This document shows positions 1-7,282 of a DNA stretch of 64,000 nt, piece after piece (within the stretch, counting starts at the first letter, position 1; each line of letters opens with the position of its first letter). The stretch lies in contig OX457037.1 in the NCBI GenBank assembly GCA_949752735.1, forward strand, positions 1,634,001 through 1,698,000, read 5' to 3'. The position numbers were made by a program, and so were the translations under genes. Under the pieces are notes generated by a model. It worked only from the letters and a program-made list of their open reading frames with translations. It had not been told where the DNA came from and did not search any database. Source of the DNA: Lumbricus terrestris. Taxonomy: Eukaryota; Annelida; Clitellata; Crassiclitellata; Lumbricidae.

Positions 1-2
1 GT

Positions 3-290
3 AATGTGGACTGTTTTTACCTCGCTCAGAATTATTTCAAACTACCGCGACAATCGATCAGAGAGAATGCAAACTTTATTTGTCTGTTCAAGCAGGACTG
101 GAAAAACCTCGACCATATTTACAACGATCATGTTAGTACAGACATGCACAAAGATGAATTTAGAAAACTATGCAAAACGGTTTGGGAACAACAGCACGGA
201 TTCCTCATCATCGATCTAACTAGCGAAAAGTACAATGGTAAATACCGCTGCGGATTCGATCAATTTTATGTAATCGAGGATCCGCTGTAG
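3..290 (+). CDS. FtsK/HerA (A32-like) genome-packaging ATPase, C-terminal part
   Basis: Open from the window edge, so the N-terminus and the Walker A and B motifs lie outside. The visible 95 residues include the run CFYLAQNYFKLPRQSIREN followed by a predicted strand FICLF and a C-terminal FLIIDLTSEKYNGKYR segment. From memory these are typical of the C-terminal end of Polinton packaging ATPases. Known role: this ATPase pumps the linear DNA into the capsid. It is followed after 21 bp by the penton-like gene on the same strand, the usual cluster of virion genes. The overlapping ORF at 4-219 is a frame shadow. The assignment is by recognition of the C-terminal signature; confirmation needs the upstream sequence. 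Confidence 0.75.
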   Translation, partial: NVDCFYLAQNYFKLPRQSIRENANFICLFKQDWKNLDHIYNDHVSTDMHKDEFRKLCKTVWEQQHGFLIIDLTSEKYNGKYRCGFDQFYVIEDPL

Positions 291-311
291 TAAAATTATT
301 GCATAATAAAA

Positions 312-1106
312 ATGGAATCATCGCTTCTCAAAAAGATAGTCGATAATACGGAAAAGACGGCTCGTAACACGGAACCAAAAGAGTCATTTTACATTATGCT
401 ATGCGAAGACAGCACACGAATCAGAATAAATTTTAATCCACCTCGTGAACTAAAAAAAAATAAAAAATACGAAATGGCCTTAGTAGATCTCGAAACGTAC
501 TATTCCTTTCCAAATATCGACGCTACAAACAACAACTTTAGGTATTCACCGAATGGTGTGAGCCCGTGGTTTAACATAACAGTCCTTGAAGGGAGCTATG
601 AAATAACAGATATCAACGAATACATACAGAGAATCATGAAGGAGAATGGGCATTACGACAGGGTAAATTCAGAGTACTGTGTCTCAATAGAACCAAACAC
701 CAATACGCTGAAGTCTGTGTTAAATATAGCAGAGAACTATGCGGTTGATTTTACGCCTAGGAATTCGATTGGAAAGGTTCTAGGTTTTATAAAATATATC
801 TATCTTGAAGGATATAACGAATCGAAGAACTTGGTAAAAATACTGAGTATTAGCAATATACTAGTGACCAACGACATTATCGGGCCTTCGTACTCTAACG
901 GAACGGCGGTAAACGTAATATATTCTTTTTTCCCAAGCGTAGGGCCGGGTTACAAGATTATCCAAGTGCCGCATAATTTAATTTATCTCCCCATTACGAC
1001 GTCTTCCATTTCTACGATGACAACGATGCTTACGGATCAAAATGGGAAACAGCTAAATCTTAGAGGAGAAGACTTGGCGATTAATTTTCACATCAGAGAA
1101 GTTTGA
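312..1106 (+). CDS. Penton-like minor capsid protein (single jelly-roll)
   Basis: A 264-aa ORF. No Cys-rich or membrane segment is seen; the protein is rich in short beta-type stretches (FYIMLCEDSTRIRINF near residue 27, KKYEMALVDLETYYSFPNI near residue 51, then a series of hydrophobic strands). It lies between the packaging ATPase and the pX-like gene, the place where Polintons keep the vertex (penton) protein, and its N-terminal pattern resembles what I recall of animal Polinton penton-like proteins. Known role: the single jelly-roll penton forms pentamers at the icosahedral vertices around the hexon shell. The start was chosen because the ATG follows an A-rich ATAATAAAA run as in the other genes. 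The fold is inferred; a structure prediction would settle it. Confidence 0.6.
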   Translation: MESSLLKKIVDNTEKTARNTEPKESFYIMLCEDSTRIRINFNPPRELKKNKKYEMALVDLETYYSFPNIDATNNNFRYSPNGVSPWFNITVLEGSYEITDINEYIQRIMKENGHYDRVNSEYCVSIEPNTNTLKSVLNIAENYAVDFTPRNSIGKVLGFIKYIYLEGYNESKNLVKILSISNILVTNDIIGPSYSNGTAVNVIYSFFPSVGPGYKIIQVPHNLIYLPITTSSISTMTTMLTDQNGKQLNLRGEDLAINFHIREV

Positions 1107-1142
1107 AAGTTTTTTTTGTAATTTATAAAATGAGTCGGTATA

Positions 1143-1852
1143 TCTATATTATAAGGCAGAAATTCCATATGTTTGTTTGTTTGTACGCTTTTGACAGAAT
1201 TGACTCTACCCTGCAGAATAGGCTCGGAAATGAAACAGCGTCGGTTTAAAAAAATTCTTGAAATCAATTCTTACCCGAATTATAAGGTCATCGCAACTAT
1301 TTTCAGGTTTTAATTCAGTTCAAAACAAAAGTTATTAGCATTTTAAGACAGATTTCATCAGTTATTGACCACACTAGCGCGTAAGTCAAGAGTCTACACC
1401 GCATGACGTCATACCCGCCCAGTAATAATTTTCGTAGCGCCCCGTAGGGTGGGTCAAGTTTGGCTTTTTGGGGAAGCGAGGTGGGGTGGAGGGTTGGCGA
1501 AAACCCGAAATTTAGCAGTCAACGATGGACACCAGAGTGGAGTAGTGTTTAAAACCATAAATTTCACTTTAGAACTCGAGTTATTAGCGTTTTAAGACAG
1601 ATTTAATCGCTAACGCTTTGGTAAGCAGTATCGAGCTTTAGTAAAGGAGTCTACAGCCCGAATGACGTCATTCAAGCCCAGTAATAATTTCCGTAGCGTC
1701 CCGCAGGGGCGGGTTACGTTTGGCTTTTTGAGGAAGCGGGGTGGGCTAGAGGGTTGGCGAAAATCCTAAATTTAGCGGTCAACGTTGGGTACCACAGTGG
1801 AGTAGTGTTTAAAACCATAAATTTCCCGGGCAACGCCGGGTTACACATCTAG
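1143..1852 (+). mobile_element. Non-autonomous Helitron, 710 bp
   Basis: Begins TCTATATTATAAGGC at 1143, preceded by A. Ends with a GC-rich hairpin (CCCGG, GCAACG loop, CCGGG) at about 1824-1840, then a short spacer and CTAG at 1849-1852, followed by T. This is the canonical Helitron layout (insertion between A and T, 5' TC, 3' hairpin plus CTRR, no target duplication). No ORF of note inside. It carries two about 250-bp internal tandem repeats. A second member of the same type is at 49510-50161 on the minus strand, sharing the TCTATAT start and the CGGG..CTAG end. Confidence 0.87.
1332..1832 (+). repeat. Two tandem about 250-bp repeats inside the Helitron, each with a CRE palindrome
   Basis: Unit 1 starts at TTATTAGCATTTTAAGACAG (1332) and unit 2 at TTATTAGCGTTTTAAGACAG (1581). 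Both continue through a G-rich core (GGTTGGCGAAAA) to AGTAGTGTTTAAAACC. Each holds a perfect TGACGTCA palindrome, the CREB/ATF site, at 1404-1411 and 1663-1670. Copies differ by scattered substitutions and small indels. Confidence 0.85.
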
Positions 1853-2444
1853 TAGACTATAAAGTTAATATTTCGGAAGCGCAACAAGACAAAATTAAGA
1901 AATCTCTTCAAGCGGGAACTGGTGTGAATATCAAACTAACGCACGATGATTTTAACGGCAACCATATGTTTGCTTTCACGCAAGGGCAAATCAATAAAAT
2001 GACAAAGGCGTACCAAAAAGGAACAGGCGTAGTCATCAAAATGAGCAAAACGCAATTGGAGCACAATAAGAAAGTCGAGGGAGGATTCATAGGCGCTATA
2101 CTTCCGTTTCTAGCAACAGCGGGTAAATTCCTTGTGTCTAAATTGCTACCTAGTTTAGCGATGGGGGCTATGAGCGGTGTAGGTTCCGCGACCGCGTCGA
2201 AGATTGTCGATCAAATCAGCGGATCTGGCGTAATGTACGTGAGTAAGGGTGATATGAGGTGTAAGATAAGATCAGCTGGGTCTGGTTTGTACATGTCCCC
2301 TTGGCCAAAAGGCGCCTCGATAACAGCATCTGGGTTGTATATGAAAACAGGGTCGGGGTATGTGAGGGGTGAAGGATTTTTGCTAGGTCCTAATTCCCCG
2401 TTTCAAAATATTCCGATACTCGGTATGATATTTTAATTTAGTGT

Positions 2445-2454
2445 TTATAAAATG
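2445..2454 (+). promoter_or_regulatory. Recurrent TATAAA/ATAAAA run abutting Polinton start codons
   Basis: The ATG at 2452 is directly preceded by TTATAAA. Similar runs touch the start codons at 312 (ATAATAAAA), 1131 (TTATAAA), 3683 (AATTAAA), 4179 and 4565 (TTTTAAA), 5471 (TTATAAAAA), 5943 (CAATAAA) and, on the minus strand, 8029 (ATATAAA), 8784 (GTAATAAA), 9247 (ATATAAAAAA), 9877 (ATATAAA) and 13756 (ATATAAA). The 2888 gene is the exception. The position is too close to the ATG for a host TATA box. It resembles poxvirus/NCLDV late promoters (TAAAT at the start codon), or it may be a translation-context or leaderless-mRNA signal. This entry stands for the whole set. Confidence 0.6.
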
Positions 2455-2859
2455 TCGAGATACGGAATGCCAATACACAAATTTGGAACTAAACCAACTA
2501 GGCAGGTAGAAGTCAGAACCCAACCCAATTCAGACTTTTGGAAGATTACGAGGGGTATTACTCACGCTCCAATTAGGCTACTAGGAGGTGTTAGGTGGGA
2601 GATTTTCGCGCAAAATGTTATAACGATACAACCAAAGGCGATAACTTCGCTAACGCTTGGACTCGGTGTAGAAATGAGTGCGGGACTTTGCCTCATTTCC
2701 CTCAAACAGGGTATCAAAGAACAGAGATGCAGTCTACAAAACGAAGTGGTTTCAGATAATGTGGTTGATGATATCATAGTCTCTATTCAAAACAACTCCG
2801 ATTCAGTAGTAACTATAAACGCGGGAGATTCGTTATGTCATGTAAATTATCTGCTATAA
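2452..2859 (+). CDS. dUTPase-fold protein with degenerate active site
   Basis: A 135-aa ORF. Residues about 57-134 can be laid over the trimeric dUTPase beta-barrel: a strand ITIQPKAITSLTLGLGVEM matches the strand before motif 3 territory, AGLCLISLKQGIKEQ replaces the RSGLA-type segment, NEVVSDNVVDDIIVSIQN replaces the GVID-DY-GE segment, and VTINAGDSLCHVNYL matches the GDRIAQLI segment. The catalytic Asp/Tyr and the phosphate-binding Arg-Ser-Gly pattern are not preserved. Known: the dUTPase fold is reused in several viruses without dUTPase activity. Inferred: a structural or host-interaction protein in the virion gene cluster. The gene follows the pX-like gene by 15 bp. The alternative, an unrelated beta-barrel, is possible; structure prediction would decide. 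Confidence 0.55.
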   Translation: MSRYGMPIHKFGTKPTRQVEVRTQPNSDFWKITRGITHAPIRLLGGVRWEIFAQNVITIQPKAITSLTLGLGVEMSAGLCLISLKQGIKEQRCSLQNEVVSDNVVDDIIVSIQNNSDSVVTINAGDSLCHVNYLL

Positions 2860-2887
2860 AAAAAAAATATAGCGTAAATAAAACCGA

Positions 2888-3586
2888 ATGGAATACGAAG
2901 GCATTAAAATTGAACATTCACTATACCCAAAGCTACCGTCGGCACCAGAAGGAGAAATACATATCGTCACAGGGTCTGCGCAAACCTATCGTCTTCAGAA
3001 GATTGGTGAAATTAAGAAGGAAATCGAGCAAGTACGCGACAAAAGAGCGGCGTTGAGTAAAAAGTACCATAGAAGTGTAAGCGTAATCGGCGCAGTAGGT
3101 GGTGTCCTCACAGCGGTTACGATGGGGCTCGGAATTTCAGGAATCGGATTATTATCCACTATAATCGCTGCACCCATTGCTATTGCTATGGAAGGAGCGG
3201 CATTAGGTGTGGGGTTGCTAAGTATAATCGGTGTCTACATCAGTAAAAAGCTGGCGATGAAGGCGGAGAAGCATGAAAAGATCAAAACGCTAGCCGACGC
3301 GAAACTCAACACGATCAGCGACCATATTTCAAAAGCTCTCATGGATGATAACATTTCGGACGAGGAATATTCATTGATCCTGAGCGAGATTGAAAAATTC
3401 AACGGCATGAAAGAAGAAATTAGGAGTAATATTAAAGTTGCGATCGACGCCATGGACGAGGTGATGAAACAATCACTCATCGATCGAGGAAGAGAAGAAG
3501 TCAGGCAACGTCTTCAATCCATGTTTGAGAAAAATAACGAATCTATCAAAAAAACGACTAACGCGAACATACGTGAAATCATGTAG
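2888..3586 (+). CDS. Conserved Polinton membrane/coiled-coil protein
   Basis: A 232-aa ORF. Residues 1-60 are charged, with a helix rich in Lys/Glu (EIKKEIEQVRDKRAALSKKY). Residues about 64-117 form two hydrophobic Gly-rich segments likely to span or insert into a membrane. Residues about 118-232 are a long charged helical region containing KALMDDNISDEEYSLILSEI. From memory, closely similar proteins starting EYEGIKLEHSLYPKLPSAPEG occur in Polintons of many invertebrates; no function is known to me. Its C-terminal module (about residues 115-178) has been copied into the two small genes downstream. The start codon here lacks the usual TAAA run; a poly-A tract lies 20-30 bp upstream. Confidence 0.7.
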   Translation: MEYEGIKIEHSLYPKLPSAPEGEIHIVTGSAQTYRLQKIGEIKKEIEQVRDKRAALSKKYHRSVSVIGAVGGVLTAVTMGLGISGIGLLSTIIAAPIAIAMEGAALGVGLLSIIGVYISKKLAMKAEKHEKIKTLADAKLNTISDHISKALMDDNISDEEYSLILSEIEKFNGMKEEIRSNIKVAIDAMDEVMKQSLIDRGREEVRQRLQSMFEKNNESIKKTTNANIREIM

Positions 3587-3682
3587 ACCTATGTCGTTAT
3601 GTCTGAAAATACGTCTAACTTATGTTTTAAAACATGTCAAAAAACACGTCTGAAAACATTAATTTTTTTTTACTTAATTAAA

Positions 3683-4045
3683 ATGTCGTATATAATCAAA
3701 GACTCCATGAAAGGAGACGATTACGTTACAAAATATCAGAAAAACAGGGAGAATATTAAACAAAGCTATTTATCGGAGTTTAAAGATGATTCGTTGGTGC
3801 AAAGAACAATCCTCAACTATATCGAAAAAAAAGCTGAGATGGATGAAAAGATCAAAACGCTAACTGTCGAGACAATCAGCACGATCTACGATTATATTTC
3901 AAAAGCTCTCATGATCGATAACATTTCAGATGAGGAATATTCGTCGGCGCAGCGCAAGATAGAAATTAAATTGGAGATGGATATTAAATCCGAGATGGAA
4001 AGGCTAGAAAGAGACTATCGATGTAGGAAATGGTTTTTAGTCTGA
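3683..4045 (+). CDS. Chimeric tandem copy: N-terminus of the 300-aa protein, C-terminus of the 232-aa protein
   Basis: The 120-aa reading starts at the ATG after AATTAAA (an upstream in-frame ATG at 3599 lies inside the shared leader and is less likely). Residues about 1-42 (MSYIIKDSMKGDDYVTKYQK and on) are a diverged version of the N-terminus at 4565. Residues about 43-100, including EKIKTLTVETISTIYDYISK and NISDEEYS, are a copy of the C-terminal module of the 232-aa protein. The last 20 residues are specific. It keeps an open frame and its own leader, so it may be expressed. It could equally be a duplication by-product under weak constraint. Confidence 0.6.
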   Translation: MSYIIKDSMKGDDYVTKYQKNRENIKQSYLSEFKDDSLVQRTILNYIEKKAEMDEKIKTLTVETISTIYDYISKALMIDNISDEEYSSAQRKIEIKLEMDIKSEMERLERDYRCRKWFLV

Positions 4046-4178
4046 CGAATCTATCAAAAAAGACTAACATACGTGAAATCATGTAGTCCTATATCTTTAT
4101 GTCTGAAAAATACGTCTAACTTATGTTTTAAAACATGTCAAAAAATACGTCGTAAAACATTATGTTTCTAATTTTAAA

Positions 4179-4493
4179 ATGTCGTTTGTAAAAATAACCG
4201 ACCCCGCGAAAAGAGAGTTTATCGTCAGGGACTTTCTGAAAACAAAGAATATTCATCAAAACTTTTTATCGGATTTATTTAGTGATTCGGGGCTGCAAAA
4301 TATAATCGACAGCTATATCAGTAAAAGGCTGATGGTGAAAGCTGAGATGCTTGAAACGATAAAATCGCTAGTCGTCATGAAACTCGACGCGAACAACGAT
4401 CATATTTCAAACGCTCCCGTAGATGAACTCATTTCAAATGAGATTGAGTTGATGCTGAGCGAGATTGAAGAATTCAACAACAAGAAAGTCTGA
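4179..4493 (+). CDS. Second chimeric tandem copy (104 aa)
   Basis: Residues 1-39 are nearly identical to the start of the 300-aa protein at 4565 (MSFVKITDPAKREFIVRDFL). After about residue 40 the sequence switches to YISKRLMVKAEMLETIKSLV, the membrane-proximal and coiled-coil module of the 232-aa protein, and ends IEEFNNKKV. The junction falls at nearly the same place as in the copy at 3683, so one fusion event followed by duplication is the simplest history. The C-terminal part has diverged more (the DISKAL-type motif is degraded), which suggests relaxed constraint. Leader and start context match the neighbours. Confidence 0.6.
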   Translation: MSFVKITDPAKREFIVRDFLKTKNIHQNFLSDLFSDSGLQNIIDSYISKRLMVKAEMLETIKSLVVMKLDANNDHISNAPVDELISNEIELMLSEIEEFNNKKV

Positions 4494-4564
4494 AAATACA
4501 TCTAACTTATGTTTTGAAACATGCCGAAAAACACATCGTAAAACATTATGTTTCTAATTTTAAA

Positions 4565-5467
4565 ATGTCGTTTGTAAAAATAACCGACCCCGCGAAAAGA
4601 GAGTTTATCGTCAGGGAGTTTCTGAAAACTAAGAAGAATATTCAACAAAACTTTTTATCGGAGAGATTAGGAGATTCAGGACTGCAGCAAGAATTAACCA
4701 AATTGTACAAGCCTATAGTTGATTCCCAATCCGCAATTTCTAAAGAGCAAAATGCCTTACTATCCGCTATCAAAGAAACCTCGGTAACTACTTCAAACGC
4801 GTTACAAGCACTTCCCGCTTCGTTACAAGGAGTTAAATTTCCTCAGTATCCCTCGATAGAAGCGTATAGCTCCGATCCGACTGAGGATATCAGAACCTTG
4901 TATTTAGGGGATATGGCGACTAAGTACCTTCGTCAATACGCCTCCAATGAAAAAATCACCGACACGACGTTTGGAATAAAAGACAAAAATAAGCAATTCT
5001 ACATCGGTGACACTCTGATTTCGATTCAAGGAGACGATGTGACGGTGGGGGATAAGACTTACAGAGGAACACCAGGGCTTTGGGAGTTGTTGACGCTGAA
5101 ACGGCCTGACGATACGATATACGATGATAATGATATAGGTGATTACGCTGAGATTCTGTACGCGACGAATGCTATAGCACAGCCGAAAAATCCTAACAAA
5201 CCTAGGGCGTCTTCAGGTACCAAATACAATGACATTATCAAACCGATATGGAAAAATAGACCGCGTAGTACAGTGGGTAAAGGCGTAGGCGTAATCGTCA
5301 TATCCGAAGACCCTAATGTATTGCTGGAACAGCTGGAGTTAAGAATTCATAGCTTCAGGGCAGGCAATACTGGGGTAAGAAACGAGATCGTAGCGATGTG
5401 TGATGCGTTACTGAGACAAGGGGTGTTGAGCAAGGATGCCTATAAAAATATAATGTCGATATTATAA
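4565..5467 (+). CDS. Conserved Polinton virion-cluster protein (300 aa)
   Basis: The start at 4565 (after TTTTAAA) is preferred over the ATG at 4514, because 4514 lies in the duplicated leader. Residues 1-120 are helical and charged. Residues about 120-210 hold DTTFGIKDKNKQFYIGD, a short beta region, and GTPGLWELLTLKRPDD, a signature I remember from a widespread family of unknown function in insect, cnidarian and echinoderm Polintons (I believe listed as DUF8207, from memory). The C-terminus is helical (LLRQGVLSKDAYKNIMSIL). It lies between the chimeric copies and the pVI-like gene with only 3 bp to the next ATG. Role unknown; position suggests a virion or assembly protein. Confidence 0.75.
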   Translation: MSFVKITDPAKREFIVREFLKTKKNIQQNFLSERLGDSGLQQELTKLYKPIVDSQSAISKEQNALLSAIKETSVTTSNALQALPASLQGVKFPQYPSIEAYSSDPTEDIRTLYLGDMATKYLRQYASNEKITDTTFGIKDKNKQFYIGDTLISIQGDDVTVGDKTYRGTPGLWELLTLKRPDDTIYDDNDIGDYAEILYATNAIAQPKNPNKPRASSGTKYNDIIKPIWKNRPRSTVGKGVGVIVISEDPNVLLEQLELRIHSFRAGNTGVRNEIVAMCDALLRQGVLSKDAYKNIMSIL

Positions 5468-5470
5468 AAA

Positions 5471-5920
5471 ATGCCGATCGTGAATAGAAGGAGTTACAGG
5501 AAGCAATACGTTATCGGTGGATCTGGAATATTTGATACTATTTCGGGATTTTTCAAAAGACTAGTTACTTCGAACGCTGCCAAACAGTTAGCATCGACCG
5601 CTCTTAGTGCTAGTAAAGACGTGGTGAAAGAAATTGGGGAAAAGGCTATCGATGTTGGGAAAACAGCCGCAACCGACGCCGGTAAAAGATTAGTAGAGAA
5701 AGCTGCGGCGAAACTGTTTACTGCTCCAAAGAATCCACTTACGCAAAAAAGTATAGACACTTTAGCTCGACTTAATAGCATCGGGACGAATCCGGAGAGC
5801 GTGAATATCAATAATCTGATGATGGGGAATGGTTTGATGTTGGGGAAAGGCTTGAAGAATGTCGTGTCGATCCAAGATTTAGTGCATACGCTAAATGGCG
5901 CGGGAATGAAGGTCGCGTAA
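5471..5920 (+). CDS. pVI-like minor capsid protein
   Basis: A 149-aa basic, Ala/Lys-rich protein. After a short basic N-terminus comes a Gly-rich turn (GGSGIFDTISGFFKRL) that starts an amphipathic helix, then a long Ala-rich amphipathic region to about residue 83, then an Asn/Gly/Met-rich stretch ending VVSIQDLVHTLNGAG. Known: adenovirus pVI and its Polinton counterparts have an N-terminal amphipathic helix that disrupts membranes, bind under the hexon and are cut by the viral protease at Gly-rich sites. Possible protease sites here are Gly-rich stretches, not verified. It directly precedes the major capsid gene, as often in Polintons. Confidence 0.65.
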   Translation: MPIVNRRSYRKQYVIGGSGIFDTISGFFKRLVTSNAAKQLASTALSASKDVVKEIGEKAIDVGKTAATDAGKRLVEKAAAKLFTAPKNPLTQKSIDTLARLNSIGTNPESVNINNLMMGNGLMLGKGLKNVVSIQDLVHTLNGAGMKVA

Positions 5921-5942
5921 AAAAATATTATTCTACAATAAA

Positions 5943-7196
5943 ATGCAGTCTGATATTCTAAACTTTACCGAACAAACATTGATTGACGAGGGTATCGAGC
6001 GCTACGAATGGCATGCGTATGAACCGATAACGGGAGCGAATCTAAACACCGCTGGGGAGATTAGAATAAACATCGAACTTCAAGATAATTTCAACCATCC
6101 AGCGGAATCTTATCTATTATTCGAGGGTAGATTGTTGAAGGCGGACAACATCACGTACGCCGATACCGATGCCGTAGCCCTTACAAACAATGGACTCATG
6201 CATCTGTTCAGTCAGATTTCATATTCCTTATCAAACGAAGTAATTGAATCGTTATTTCACCCAGGTCAAGCAACTACGATGCTAGGTTTACTCAAATACC
6301 CAAATGATTTTCAACTGGCTCAAGGTTTGAATCAGCTGTGGTACAAGGACAGTGGCGCGACGGCTGTTATCGCGGATAATCTAGGTTTCGGCGTTCGACA
6401 GTCGTATCTAATTCAAAAACCGGGGGTCAAAGGCACGTTTAGTTTTATCGTTCCATTGAGGCATATTTTTGGATTTTGTGATGATTACAACAAGGTTGTT
6501 TATGGTTTTAAACAAACGCTAACTCTTGTTCGTAAAGCCGACGACGACGCAATTTTTCGAGTCGCTACTGTGGCTGCTGGGAAAGTCAGACTAGACAAAA
6601 TCTCGTGGTTTATGCCGCATGTTAAGCCGGCTGATATGGAGAAGTTCGAACTGATGAAAACGATCGAATCGAAGGCTTCGCTGCCAGTTGGGTACAGGGC
6701 ACACCAATGCGATACTATAACCGTTGACCGCGCGTCTACTTTTACCTGGAGACTTAGCGTCAAGTCATCACCTGAGAAACCTAGGTACGTAATTATAGGT
6801 TTTCAAACGGATCGTGACGGCAATCAAACTATGAATCCTTCCGTTTTCGATCATTGTAATCTGAAGAACATGTACGTGATGTTGAATCAGGACCAATACC
6901 CAGCCGTCGGCTATAACCTATCATTCCCGAATCAACAGTTCTCGCGAGCGTACCGAGAAGCGTCCACGTTTGGCAAAAAATTCTATGGAATGAGCGAACT
7001 GATAACGCAAAGTAATATCACTCCAGCAGATTTCAAAGATCTGTTCCCAATTATAGTGATTGATGTGAGCAAGCAATCAGAGCGTATGAAGTCATCAGTA
7101 GTCGATATCGTGATCAAAGCTACTTTTAATGATGTGGTGCCAGCTCGAACGCAAGCTTATGCAGTGGTGATTTGTGACAAGTTACTCAAATTTTAG
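5943..7196 (+). CDS. Major capsid protein, double jelly-roll (hexon-like)
   Basis: A 417-aa ORF with an ATAAA run touching the ATG. Recognisable features are LTNNGLMHLFSQISYSLSN near residue 80, HPGQATTMLGLLKYPNDF near residue 105, the segment SYLIQKPGVKGTFSFIVPLRHIF across the first jelly roll, and KQTLTLVRKADDDAIFR. The second half supplies the other beta-barrel (VIIGFQTDRDGNQTMNPSVF; NLKNMYVMLNQDQYP; C-terminal strand QAYAVVICDKLL). Known: three copies make the pseudo-hexameric hexon of icosahedral Polinton capsids. Length and motifs are typical, no lesion seen. It is the last rightward gene and faces the fibre gene tail-to-tail across 86 bp. Confidence 0.93.
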   Translation: MQSDILNFTEQTLIDEGIERYEWHAYEPITGANLNTAGEIRINIELQDNFNHPAESYLLFEGRLLKADNITYADTDAVALTNNGLMHLFSQISYSLSNEVIESLFHPGQATTMLGLLKYPNDFQLAQGLNQLWYKDSGATAVIADNLGFGVRQSYLIQKPGVKGTFSFIVPLRHIFGFCDDYNKVVYGFKQTLTLVRKADDDAIFRVATVAAGKVRLDKISWFMPHVKPADMEKFELMKTIESKASLPVGYRAHQCDTITVDRASTFTWRLSVKSSPEKPRYVIIGFQTDRDGNQTMNPSVFDHCNLKNMYVMLNQDQYPAVGYNLSFPNQQFSRAYREASTFGKKFYGMSELITQSNITPADFKDLFPIIVIDVSKQSERMKSSVVDIVIKATFNDVVPARTQAYAVVICDKLLKF

Positions 7197-7282
7197 TCGG
7201 ATGGTGGGAAAATGAGCGTTGTGTATTAAAGAAATATCTTGTACTATAAAATATAAATTCAAAACTAAATCTGGTTTCGAAT

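Larger units (their letters stand above)
1131..2436 (+). pseudogene. pX-like membrane-active minor virion protein, split by a Helitron
   Basis: Two coding parts flank a 710-bp transposon. A short 5' part at 1131-1142 has an ATG preceded by TTATAAA like its neighbours. The main part runs from 1853 to the stop at 2436; its first in-frame ATG after the insertion is at 1924 (170 aa). The two parts lie in the same reading frame across the insertion. The main part has a basic, Lys-rich region, then GGFIGAILPFLATAGKF and a second hydrophobic stretch, then a Gly/Ser-rich C-terminus. Known: adenoviruses and adintoviruses carry small basic or amphipathic core proteins (pX, pVI) that bind DNA or disrupt membranes, and the GGF-hydrophobic module is common in the Polinton version. 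Initiation at 1924 could still give a shortened product. Function is inferred from composition and position. Confidence 0.65.
3596..4564 (+). repeat. Threefold tandem repeat of intergenic leader plus gene start
   Basis: Three related leaders (about 3600-3682, 4098-4178 and 4487-4564) share GTCTGAAAATACGTCTAAC, then TTATGTTTTAAAACATG and a run ending in TTAAA right before an ATGTCG start. Each leader drives a gene whose N-terminus belongs to the 300-aa protein at 4565. This is a tandem duplication series in which the two upstream copies were truncated and fused to part of the 232-aa protein gene. Confidence 0.8.

Noticed and set aside
1143..1852. Spliceosomal intron in the pX-like gene
   Set aside because: No GT donor and AG acceptor near the borders give a continuous frame (the trial joins run into stops at once), while the Helitron borders fit exactly.
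4514..4564. Upstream start for the 300-aa protein
   Set aside because: It lies inside the repeated leader and lacks the TAAA context found at 4565.
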